DNA of 64,000 bases from TMP-24 sp041397305 (GTDB taxonomy: Bacteria; Pseudomonadota; Alphaproteobacteria; Rhodobacterales; Rhodobacteraceae), in NCBI GenBank assembly GCA_041397305.1, contig JAWKWX010000002.1:496001-560000 (forward strand), given 5' to 3'. Below are positions 56,578 to 64,000 of the stretch, one piece after another; the stretch's first letter is position 1, and each line of letters opens with the position of its first letter. The notes under the pieces were generated by a model. The model made no database searches. It saw nothing but the letters and a program-made list of their open reading frames with translations, and was not told the origin of the DNA. A program made the position numbers and the translations under genes.

Positions 56578-57166
56578 CCTCGCCGCGCGGCTCGGGCAGG
56601 CGATCGCCCGGCCGGGGCGCGACACGTCGGATCATGACCTGAACCCCGGCACCGTCCTGCCCGAAGGCCGCCTTCTGCGCCCGGCGGCGGTGCTGGTCGG
56701 GTTTCAGGGGGCCCGCGTGATCCTGACCAAGCGCGCCTCGCATCTGAAGCATCATCCCGGCCAGATCGCCTTTCCCGGCGGCAAGGTCGATGCGGCAGAC
56801 GGCGAGGGCGCCGCAGGCCTGATCCGCGCCGCGCTTCGCGAGGCGGAGGAGGAGATCGACCTTCAGCCGCATCAGGCCCGCATTCTCGGGTCGCTGGCGC
56901 CGCACGAAACCGTCACCGGCTTCACCGTGACCCCGGTTCTTGCCGAAATAGACCCTGATTTCGCCCCGCGCGCGCAAGAGGACGAGGTCGAGGAGGTCTT
57001 TTCCGTCCCTTACGCCCATCTCGCCGACCCGGCGAATTTCCGCGTCGAATCGCGGCTCTGGCGCGGGCAGCGGCGGTATTATTTCACGGTCCCTTATGGT
57101 CCCTATTACATCTGGGGCGCGACCGCGCGTATCCTCAGGGCGCTGGCGGACCGGATGGCGGAATGA
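56564..57166 (+). CDS. CoA pyrophosphatase (NUDIX, NudL-like)
   Basis: About 200 residues. The Nudix region contains HHPGQIAFPGGKVDAADGEG and ALREAEEEIDLQP with the catalytic Glu residues, and the family-typical N terminus DLAARLGQAIARPGR. The FPGGKVD type of box is that of CoA-diphosphatases. Either GTG 56564 or GTG 56543 may be the start, both overlapping hslO; no ATG is near. Its stop overlaps the cca start (ATGA). Confidence 0.85.
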   Translation: MPPTDLAARLGQAIARPGRDTSDHDLNPGTVLPEGRLLRPAAVLVGFQGARVILTKRASHLKHHPGQIAFPGGKVDAADGEGAAGLIRAALREAEEEIDLQPHQARILGSLAPHETVTGFTVTPVLAEIDPDFAPRAQEDEVEEVFSVPYAHLADPANFRVESRLWRGQRRYYFTVPYGPYYIWGATARILRALADRMAE

Positions 57167-58302
57167 AGATCGAAAGCGACTGGATCGGCAACGACGCGCT
57201 GCAGGCGGTTCTCGCCTGCCTGACCGAAGCGGGGCACCGCGCGCTTCTGGTCGGCGGCTGCGTCCGCAATGCGCTGATGGGCCTTGCCAGCGACGATATC
57301 GACATCGCGACCGATGCCCGCCCCGACCGCGTGGTCGCGCTGGCAACGGCGGCCGGGCTGAAAGTGGTGCCGACCGGCATCGACCATGGCACCGTCACTA
57401 TCGTGGCGGGCGGACGGCCGCATGAGGTGACAAGCTTCCGCCGCGACGTGGAAACCGACGGGCGGCGCGCCACCGTCGCCTATTCGGACTCCATAGCGGA
57501 GGATGCGGCACGGCGCGATTTCACCATGAACGCGCTTTACGCGGAAGGCGACGGGACCGTCATCGACCCGCTCGGCGGGCTGCCAGACCTTCTGACCCGC
57601 CGCGTGCGGTTCGTCGGACGGCCCGAGGACCGCATTCGCGAGGATTACCTGCGCATCCTGCGCTTCTTCCGCTTTCATGCGATCTACGGCGACCCGGGGG
57701 GCGGAATCGACCCGGAAGGACTGGCCGCGTCAGCGGCCCTTTCGGCCGGAATAGAGACCTTGTCGCGCGAGCGGATCGGGCATGAGATGCGCAAGCTTCT
57801 GGGGGCCCCCGACCCCGCGCCCGCGACGGCCGCGATGGAGGCGGCGGGGGTGCTGGCGCGGGTTCTTCCCGGCGCCGCTGCCGCGCCGCTGGCGCGGCTT
57901 GTCGCGGCAGAGGCGGGCGCGAAGCCCGACTGGCTGAGCCGCCTCGCTTTGCTCGGCGGCGCTGACGCGGGCGCGGCGCTTCGCCTGTCGCGCGACGAGG
58001 CGCGGCGGCTGGCCGTCTTGCGCGACGGGATCGGCGCCGCGGCTGGACCCGGGGAACTGGCCTGGCGCCACGGGCCGGAGGCGGCGCGCGCCATCCTCGC
58101 CCTGCGCTTCGCGCTTCTCGAACAGCCGCTTCCTGCAGATGCCCGCCAGCGCATCGCGGCTGGCGCCGCGGCCCGCTTTCCGCTGCGCGCCGCCGATCTG
58201 CCGGACCTGTCCGGCCCCGCGCTCGGCCAGCGGCTGCGGGAACTCGAGGCGCGCTGGATCGCCTCGGACTTTTCTTTGTCACGGGAACAATTGCTGGCTT
58301 GA
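57163..58302 (+). CDS. cca: CCA tRNA nucleotidyltransferase
   Basis: A 379-residue enzyme of the class II poly(A) polymerase/tRNA nucleotidyltransferase family. It has the GGCVRNALMG motif, the metal-binding DDIDIATDA, and the head domain RRDFTMNALY with the RNA-binding region IREDYLRILRFFRFHAIYG. It adds or repairs the 3' CCA end of tRNA. Length fits alphaproteobacterial members. The start overlaps the Nudix stop. Confidence 0.92.
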   Translation: MKIESDWIGNDALQAVLACLTEAGHRALLVGGCVRNALMGLASDDIDIATDARPDRVVALATAAGLKVVPTGIDHGTVTIVAGGRPHEVTSFRRDVETDGRRATVAYSDSIAEDAARRDFTMNALYAEGDGTVIDPLGGLPDLLTRRVRFVGRPEDRIREDYLRILRFFRFHAIYGDPGGGIDPEGLAASAALSAGIETLSRERIGHEMRKLLGAPDPAPATAAMEAAGVLARVLPGAAAAPLARLVAAEAGAKPDWLSRLALLGGADAGAALRLSRDEARRLAVLRDGIGAAAGPGELAWRHGPEAARAILALRFALLEQPLPADARQRIAAGAAARFPLRAADLPDLSGPALGQRLRELEARWIASDFSLSREQLLA

Positions 58303-58345
58303 ACCGCGCGCCGCCCCCCGGCATTTTCCTCTGCCGGAGGATCCC

Positions 58346-58939
58346 ATGCCGCCCGAGACATTCCTGGCCCTGATCGGGCTTGCCATCGCCACGCTCTTCA
58401 CCCCCGGCCCCAACAATGCGATGCTGGCCGCGTCCGGTGCCGCCTTCGGCTTTCGCCGCAGCCTGCCGCATCTGACCGGCGTCGCCTTCGGGTTCCCCGC
58501 GATGCTGCTGGTCGTCGGCCTCGTGCTGGGCGGCCTCTTCCAGACCAGCGCGCTTCTGCGCGAGGGCCTGCGCTGGGGGGGCGCGGCGCTCCTGCTGTGG
58601 ATCGCCTTCAAGATCGCCACTTCGGCGGGAACAGAGACGAAATCGGCCGCCCGCCCGATGACCTTCCTCGCCGCGATCGCCTTTCAGTGGATCAATCCCA
58701 AGGCCTGGTCGATGGCGATCGCCGCCACATCGCAATTCATCCGGCCCGAGGATCCCGGGCGGCTTGCCCTCATCGTCGCCGCCACCTTCACCCTCCTCGG
58801 CCTCGGCTCCGCCTCGACCTGGGTCGGGCTCGGGCAGGCGATCTCGGGCTGGCTGACCACGGCACGGCGGCTCAGGGCGTTCAACCTGACCATGGCCGGG
58901 CTGATCCTGCTGTCGACCGTGGAGATCCTGAGCCACTAG
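58346..58939 (+). CDS. LysE/RhtB-family amino acid exporter
   Basis: A 197-residue membrane protein with six helices. The N terminus carries LFTPGPNNAMLAASGAAFGF, the LysE/RhtB signature, and QWINPKAWSMAIAATSQFI is a second conserved block. The exported amino acid cannot be told from the sequence. A GGAGG site precedes ATG 58346. Independent of the neighbouring operons. Confidence 0.85.
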   Translation: MPPETFLALIGLAIATLFTPGPNNAMLAASGAAFGFRRSLPHLTGVAFGFPAMLLVVGLVLGGLFQTSALLREGLRWGGAALLLWIAFKIATSAGTETKSAARPMTFLAAIAFQWINPKAWSMAIAATSQFIRPEDPGRLALIVAATFTLLGLGSASTWVGLGQAISGWLTTARRLRAFNLTMAGLILLSTVEILSH

Positions 58940-59233
58940 CACCTGCCCCTCCCCGGCCCCTTCTCGGGCCCTTGCGCGCCCTCGCCGGCCCTCAGCGAGG
59001 AGTGGTGAAAGGCTCGACGAGCGGGCCGTCGGATCGGGGCCGATACAATCGGCCAGTACAATCAGGGACGTGACAAGCGCCCGTGATTGCGCTATCTGGA
59101 CGGCATCCAACGGAGGGTTGCACCATGAGGATCGGGATTCTGCCAGAGCTCGCCTGAGCCGGACCGAACCCCGTGTGGCGGTCCCGCGAGGCCCCGCCTG
59201 CCCCATATTGCATTCCGCTGGAAAGTTCTCTCC
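58940..59233. other. 294-bp intergenic region with a 10-codon mini-ORF
   Basis: No gene of normal length. Two TACAATC direct repeats (near 59042 and 59055) lie upstream of a well-spaced GGAGGG site and a mini-ORF (59125-59157) encoding MRIGILPELA then TGA. This could be a leader peptide for the ABC genes or chance. No tRNA or clear terminator is visible. Confidence 0.35.
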
Positions 59234-61084
59234 ATGTTCCGCTTCTTCGAAAACCTCGTCGATCCTTTCGCGCCCTATGAGGAGCGCGACGCGCCGCCCA
59301 CCCGGCTTCTTGCCTTCGTGCGCGATTATGTGCGGCCGTTCCGGACGGTCTTCGTCTTCAGTGTCCTGTGCAAGATGCTGGTGGCGGGGTCGGAGATCCT
59401 GCTCATCTGGTATCTGGGGCGCATCGTCGACATCTTGGGGCGCGAACAGCCAGCCAATCTGCTCGCCAACCATGGCATGGAATTCGCCGTGGCGGCCCTG
59501 CTGGTGCTCATCGCCCGGCCGATCGTCTCGGCCTTCGATACAGCGCTTCTGCACAATACCACCCTCACGAACCTCGGCGCCCTGGTGCGCTGGCGGGCGC
59601 ACAAGCATGTGCTGCGCCAGCCCGTCGGCTGGTTCGAGAATGATTTCGCCGGCCGCATCGCCAACCGGATCATGCAGACCCCGTCCTCGATGGGCGACGC
59701 CGTCTTCCAGATGCTCGATTGCGTGGCCTTCGCGCTGACAAGCGTCGTGGGCGCCTCGATCCTCTTGATCGGGGCGGATGCGCGGCTGTTCATCCCGCTC
59801 GCGGTCTGGATCCTTTTCTACCTCGCGCTCCTCAGATGGACGGCGCGGCGGATCGGACCGGCGTCGAAGGCGTCTTCGGATGCACGCTCGACCGTCACGG
59901 GGCGCGTGGTGGACAGCTATACCAACATCCATTCGGTGAAACTTTTCGCCCATGACGACCGCGAGGTCGATTATGCCGGCGAGGCGATCCGGCGGCTCCG
60001 CGACCGGTTCATCGCCGAAATGCGGCTGGTGACAAAGATGGATGTGATGCTGACGGCGCTGAACGCCTGCCTGATCGTCATGCTCACCGGGCTGGCGGTG
60101 AAATTCTGGCTGGATGGCACCGCCAGCACCGGCGCGGTCGCGGCGACCACGGCGCTGGTCCTGAGGCTCACCAGCATGACCTACTGGGTGATGTGGGCGA
60201 CCTCGAACCTTGTCGAGGCGCTCGGCGTCGTCTCCGAAGGGATGGAAACCATTGCCCAGCCGGTCGGCCTGACCGATGCCGCAGGCGCGCCCGACCTGCA
60301 ACTGACCCGGGGACGGATCGTCTTCGAAAACGTATCGCACCATTACGGGCGCGGCTCGGGTGGCATCGACCGCATAAGCCTGACAATCCGTCCGGGCGAG
60401 AAGATCGGCCTGATCGGCCGGTCCGGGTCCGGCAAATCGACGCTCGTGAAACTGCTCCTGCGTTTCTATGACAGCGAGGGCGGCCGGATCCTGATCGACG
60501 GGCAGGATATCGCCGGCGTCCGGCAGGCGAGCCTCAGGGCGCAGATCGGCATGGTGCAGCAGGAAAGCTCGCTCCTCCACCGCACGGTCCGGGAGAATAT
60601 CCTCTACGGCCGACCCGAGGCGACCGAGGCAGAGATGATCGCGGCGGCCGAACGGGCCGAGGCGCACGAGTTCATCCTGACGCTGCGCGACCCCGAGGGA
60701 AACGCAGGCTATGACGCGCAGGTGGGCGAACGCGGCGTGAAGCTTTCCGGCGGCCAGCGTCAGCGGGTGGCAATTGCCCGGGTGATCCTGAAGGATGCGC
60801 CGATCCTTGTCCTCGACGAGGCGACGAGCGCGCTCGACAGCGAGGCCGAGGCGGCAATCCAGGCGACGCTTTACGGCGTGATGGAGGGCAAGACCGTGAT
60901 CGCCATCGCCCACAGGCTGTCGACCATCGCGCGCATGGACCGGATCGTGGTGCTTGACGACGGGCGCATTGCCGAGGAAGGCACCCATGCCGACCTGCTG
61001 ACCAGGGGCGGGCTTTACGCGCGCTTCTGGGAACGGCAATCTGGCGGCTTCATCGGGACCGAGGATGCGGAGGCGGCCGAGTGA
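59234..61084 (+). CDS. ABC exporter half-transporter (permease-ATPase) 1
   Basis: A 616-residue half-exporter. Six TM helices (about 1-330) precede a nucleotide-binding domain with Walker A GRSGSGKST (about 395-403), signature LSGGQRQRVAIARVI, Walker B ILVLDEATSALDSEA and switch His in AIAHRLS. The next gene encodes a second half-exporter with the same architecture, so the two probably form a heterodimer. The substrate is unknown; small drugs, lipids or peptides are all possible. The ATG follows only a weak GGAAAG. Confidence 0.9.
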   Translation: MFRFFENLVDPFAPYEERDAPPTRLLAFVRDYVRPFRTVFVFSVLCKMLVAGSEILLIWYLGRIVDILGREQPANLLANHGMEFAVAALLVLIARPIVSAFDTALLHNTTLTNLGALVRWRAHKHVLRQPVGWFENDFAGRIANRIMQTPSSMGDAVFQMLDCVAFALTSVVGASILLIGADARLFIPLAVWILFYLALLRWTARRIGPASKASSDARSTVTGRVVDSYTNIHSVKLFAHDDREVDYAGEAIRRLRDRFIAEMRLVTKMDVMLTALNACLIVMLTGLAVKFWLDGTASTGAVAATTALVLRLTSMTYWVMWATSNLVEALGVVSEGMETIAQPVGLTDAAGAPDLQLTRGRIVFENVSHHYGRGSGGIDRISLTIRPGEKIGLIGRSGSGKSTLVKLLLRFYDSEGGRILIDGQDIAGVRQASLRAQIGMVQQESSLLHRTVRENILYGRPEATEAEMIAAAERAEAHEFILTLRDPEGNAGYDAQVGERGVKLSGGQRQRVAIARVILKDAPILVLDEATSALDSEAEAAIQATLYGVMEGKTVIAIAHRLSTIARMDRIVVLDDGRIAEEGTHADLLTRGGLYARFWERQSGGFIGTEDAEAAE

Positions 61085-61091
61085 GGCGCGA

Positions 61092-62924
61092 ATGAGACGG
61101 TTGTGGACGATTGATGCCTTCCGGCCCGCCGACGGACCGCCGCCGCGCACGCTTGGACGGTTCTTCCTGTGGTGTCTGGCGGGGTCCTGGGGCCCGCTTC
61201 TGGTCGCGACCTTCCTCTCGGCCTTCGCGGGCGTGATGGAGGTCATCACCGCCGATTTCCTCGGGCGGGTGGTCGATGTCGCCTCCAGCGCCGATCAGGC
61301 CACGGTCTTCCGCGATCACTGGCGGCTTTTCGCGATCTTCGGCTTCTTCCTGATCGTGCTCCGGCCCTTGGCCTTCGGCCTGTCGTCGGCCTCGAACTCG
61401 GTCATCGTGCAGCCGAACGTGCTTCCCCTGGTCCTGTCGCGGCTCCATCGCTGGACGATGGGCCATGCCGTCACCTTCTTCGACAATGATTTCGCAGGCC
61501 GCATCGCGCAGAAACAGATGCAGGCCGCGCGCGCCGTTACCGATGTGGCGTCGGAAACGATCAATACCGTGGCCTTCGCGCTGGCCACCCTGATCGGGTC
61601 GGCCGTGTTCCTGCTGACCATCGACGGCGTCGTGGCGGTGGGGCTGACGCTGTGGATCCTTGTCTATATCGGCCTGATCTGGGCCTTCCTGCCGAAGATC
61701 CGCGTGAAATCGAAGGATCGCGCCGGGGCGCGGGCCATGGTCACCGGCCAGGTCGTGGACACGATCACCAACATCAAGACGGTGAAGCTTTTCGCCCATG
61801 CCGACCACGAGGATCGCGCGGCCCTGGGCGCGATGGAAGTCTTCCGCACCTCGGCCCTGGATTTCGGGCGGCTCTCGGCCTGGTTCCGGATGGCGCTGAT
61901 GACGCTTGCCGGCACGCTGCCGCTTCTGCTCATCGGCGGCACGCTGCTTCTGTGGTCGAAGGGTCAGGCCACGGCAGGCGATATCGCGGCGGCGGGCACG
62001 ATCTCGATCCGCATCGCACAGATGACCGGCTGGGTCTCCTTCGCGCTCATGTCGATCTATGCCTCGGTGGGCGAGGTCGAGGACGGCATGCGGACGCTGA
62101 CACCGCCACATGCCCTGACCGATGCCCCGGACGCCACTGATCTGGGGCGCGTGACGGGCGAGGTGCGGTTCGACGATGTGACCTTCGCCTATGGCCGGAC
62201 CCGTGGCGGGATCGACCATGTCAGCCTGACCATCAGACCGGGCGAGAAGCTCGGCATCGTCGGCGCCTCGGGCGCGGGCAAATCGACGCTCGTGGCGCTG
62301 CTTCTCAGGCTTTACGACACCGAAGGCGGGCGGGTTCTGGTGGACGGGCGCGATGTACGCGGCGTCACGCAGGAAAGCCTTCGCCGCCAGATCGCCATGG
62401 TCACCCAGGAAACCGCGATGTTCAACCGCTCGGCTCGCGACAATATCCTTTACGGCCGACCCGACGCGACCGAGGAAGAGCTGGTGGCGGCGGCGCGGGC
62501 GGCGGAGGCGGACGAGTTCATCCCGGGTCTCGAAGATCACAAGGGCCGCCGGGGTTATGAGGCCCATCTGGGCGAACGCGGCGTGAAACTGTCGGGCGGC
62601 CAGCGCCAGCGGATCGCTCTTGCCCGCGCCTTCATCAAGGATGCGCCGATCCTCGTGCTGGACGAGGCGACGAGCGCGCTTGACAGCGAGGTCGAGGCGC
62701 AGGTGCAGGCGGCGCTGCACCGGGTGATGCAGGGCAAGACGGTGCTTGCCATCGCCCACCGCCTGTCGACCATCGCCGAGATGGACCGGATCGTGGTCCT
62801 CGACCAGGGCCGGATCGTCGAGGAGGGGAGCCATGCGGCGCTGCTCGCCAGGGGCGGGCTTTACGCGCGCTACTGGAGCCGCCAGTCGGGCGGCTTCCTT
62901 GGCACGGAAGAGGCGGCAGAGTGA
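61092..62924 (+). CDS. ABC exporter half-transporter (permease-ATPase) 2
   Basis: A 610-residue half-exporter, the partner of the upstream gene. It has TM region 1-330, Walker A GASGAGKST (about 391), signature LSGGQRQRIALARAFI, Walker B ILVLDEATSALDSEVEAQ and AIAHRLST. Both ATP sites of the pair look catalytically complete, so neither is visibly degenerate. It starts 7 bases after the first gene's stop; ATG 61065 would overlap it but lacks the usual start. Its stop overlaps the next gene. Confidence 0.9.
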   Translation: MRRLWTIDAFRPADGPPPRTLGRFFLWCLAGSWGPLLVATFLSAFAGVMEVITADFLGRVVDVASSADQATVFRDHWRLFAIFGFFLIVLRPLAFGLSSASNSVIVQPNVLPLVLSRLHRWTMGHAVTFFDNDFAGRIAQKQMQAARAVTDVASETINTVAFALATLIGSAVFLLTIDGVVAVGLTLWILVYIGLIWAFLPKIRVKSKDRAGARAMVTGQVVDTITNIKTVKLFAHADHEDRAALGAMEVFRTSALDFGRLSAWFRMALMTLAGTLPLLLIGGTLLLWSKGQATAGDIAAAGTISIRIAQMTGWVSFALMSIYASVGEVEDGMRTLTPPHALTDAPDATDLGRVTGEVRFDDVTFAYGRTRGGIDHVSLTIRPGEKLGIVGASGAGKSTLVALLLRLYDTEGGRVLVDGRDVRGVTQESLRRQIAMVTQETAMFNRSARDNILYGRPDATEEELVAAARAAEADEFIPGLEDHKGRRGYEAHLGERGVKLSGGQRQRIALARAFIKDAPILVLDEATSALDSEVEAQVQAALHRVMQGKTVLAIAHRLSTIAEMDRIVVLDQGRIVEEGSHAALLARGGLYARYWSRQSGGFLGTEEAAE

Positions 62925-64000
62925 GAGTGACGATCGACCGGCTCGGCCATCTCGGCGACGGGATCGCGGCCGGGTCTGGCTCGGGTCCCGTCTATGTGCC
63001 GCGCGCCCTGCCGGGCGAGGTGGTCGAGGGCGAGGTGACCGAGGGGCGGATGAACGCCCCCGCCATCCTCACGCCCTCGCCCGACCGCCGCCGCGCGCCC
63101 TGCCCGCATTACGCCGCCTGCGGCGGCTGTGCGCTGATGCATGCGACCGACGGATTCGTCGAGGGCTGGAAGGCGGATGTGGTACGCGCCGCCCTTGCCG
63201 CGCAGGGACTTCCCGCGCCGATCCGCGCCATCCACACCTCGCCGGAAAGATCGCGCAGGCGCGCGACATTCTCCGGCAGGCGCACCAGGAAGGGGGCGAT
63301 CGTCGGCTTCCACGGCCGCGCCTCGGGCACGCTGGCCGATGTCATGGATTGCCATCTTCTCGTACCCTCGATCACCGCCCTCCTCCCCATCCTGCGCGAC
63401 CTGACCATCGCGGGCGGATCGCGCAAGGGCGAGATGTCGCTGACCGTGACCGCGACCGAGGCGGGCGCCGATCTTGCAGTCAGCGGGGGCAAGCCGCTCG
63501 AGCCCGCGCTCTTCAGCGAACTGGCCGTCCTCGCGGAACGGGCCGACCTTGCGCGCCTGACCTGGGACGGCGAACCTGTCGCCCACCGCCGCCCTGCGAC
63601 CCAGCGGTTCGGCGGGACGCTCGTCGAGCCGCCTTCGGGTTCGTTCCTTCAGGCGACGCGCGAAGGCGAGGCGGCACTCCTCGCGGCGGCACGGGCGGCA
63701 ACGGGCGGCGCGGGACGGATCGCCGATCTCTTCTCAGGCGCGGGCACCTTCTCGCTGCCACTTGCTGAGGGGGCGGAGGTTCATGCGGTCGAAGCCGAAA
63801 AGGCGATGCTCACCGCCCTCGACCGCGCCGCGCGCCACGCGCAGGGCCTGCACCGGATCACCACCGAGGCACGCGACCTCTTCCGCCGGCCGCTCCTGCC
63901 CGACGAGCTTGACCGGTTTGACGCGATCCTCCTCGATCCGCCGCGCGCGGGCGCCGAGGCGCAGGTGGCGGAAATCGCCGCCTCGCGCGCCCGGACCGTG
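62921..64000 (+). CDS. RlmD/RumA-like 23S rRNA (uracil-5-)-methyltransferase (partial)
   Basis: The first 360 codons, running off the window end. A TRAM-like N-terminal domain and the [4Fe-4S] cluster cysteines C61, C67, C70 (CPHYAACGGC) and C144 (DCHLL) identify the RumA/RlmD type rather than TrmA. SAM motifs include ADLFSGAGTFSLPLAEG and LLDPPRAGAEA. The catalytic Cys motif lies beyond the end. It starts with GTG overlapping the ABC stop (GTGA). It methylates uracil-5 in rRNA; the exact site is not certain. Confidence 0.85.
   Translation, partial: MRVTIDRLGHLGDGIAAGSGSGPVYVPRALPGEVVEGEVTEGRMNAPAILTPSPDRRRAPCPHYAACGGCALMHATDGFVEGWKADVVRAALAAQGLPAPIRAIHTSPERSRRRATFSGRRTRKGAIVGFHGRASGTLADVMDCHLLVPSITALLPILRDLTIAGGSRKGEMSLTVTATEAGADLAVSGGKPLEPALFSELAVLAERADLARLTWDGEPVAHRRPATQRFGGTLVEPPSGSFLQATREGEAALLAAARAATGGAGRIADLFSGAGTFSLPLAEGAEVHAVEAEKAMLTALDRAARHAQGLHRITTEARDLFRRPLLPDELDRFDAILLDPPRAGAEAQVAEIAASRARTV

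Noticed and set aside
57560..61249. A 1229-codon open frame on the minus strand opposite cca, lysE and the ABC gene
   Set aside because: It lies antisense to clearly recognisable genes and has the Arg/Gly/Asp-rich make-up of a GC-rich shadow frame with no domain. It is not a gene.

Overview
The window looks like a chromosome segment of a Rhodobacterales (Rhodobacter/Roseobacter-type) alphaproteobacterium. The DNA is very GC-rich and genes are tightly packed with many ATGA/GTGA stop-start overlaps. The flagellar cluster has the alphaproteobacterial order fliF-fliH-fliN-fliP opposite fliL-motE-like-motA-flhA-fliR-flhB, with a CtrA-like box between the two arms. It also carries an SltF-type flagellar transglycosylase and an RbaY-like phosphatase. 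This assignment comes from gene content and protein character; no 16S rRNA or tRNA gene was seen.

Layout. 0-4 kb: a DUF465 protein, a DMT exporter, an RTX-repeat protein and a neighbouring acidic disordered protein that share the same N-terminal anchor. 4-13.7 kb: housekeeping genes (rpsO, mlaA-mlaC, a class A PBP, glnK-amtB, an aromatic aminotransferase plus mercaptopyruvate sulfurtransferase, smpB, a small K+ channel). 13.7-27.3 kb: flagellar export, basal body and motor genes in two divergent operons. 27.5-33.8 kb: a five-gene overlapping or abutting chain, consisting of a TVP38/FAD-oxidoreductase fusion, a CDP-alcohol phosphatidyltransferase and a YnjBCD-like ABC importer. 33.8-36.7 kb: a CRTAC1/ASPIC-UnbV protein translationally coupled to a vanadium-type haloperoxidase. 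37-39.4 kb: an S8 protease with its own ECF sigma and anti-sigma-like genes. 39.5-49 kb: a probable methylated-amine catabolic operon (beta-hydroxyacid dehydrogenase, aldehyde dehydrogenase, MttB-superfamily methyltransferase, two FAD/GcvT demethylating dehydrogenases) with a divergent LysR regulator. 50-64 kb: an ECF41 sigma/CMD module, ilvA, an Hpt protein divergent from a response-regulator/PP2C phosphatase, Nudix enzymes, hslO, cca, a LysE exporter, a pair of ABC half-exporters and the start of an RlmD-like rRNA methyltransferase.

The most important caveat concerns about 36.19 to 47.27 kb. Every gene there is recognisable but repeatedly frameshifted. Several breaks I reconstructed are one-base losses in short homopolymer runs, or two-base losses in GC runs. 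The block begins and ends inside genes whose outer parts are intact. That pattern fits a stretch of low consensus accuracy better than biological decay, so the spans given there are reconstructed gene limits rather than open frames.

Biologically, the most interesting elements are the two anchored acidic surface proteins, the 844-residue AMIN-like/helical-repeat protein embedded in the flagellar operon, the membrane/redox fusion at the head of the YnjBCD chain, the amine-demethylation operon, and the Hpt/RbaY pair with CtrA-like sequence in its shared promoter.
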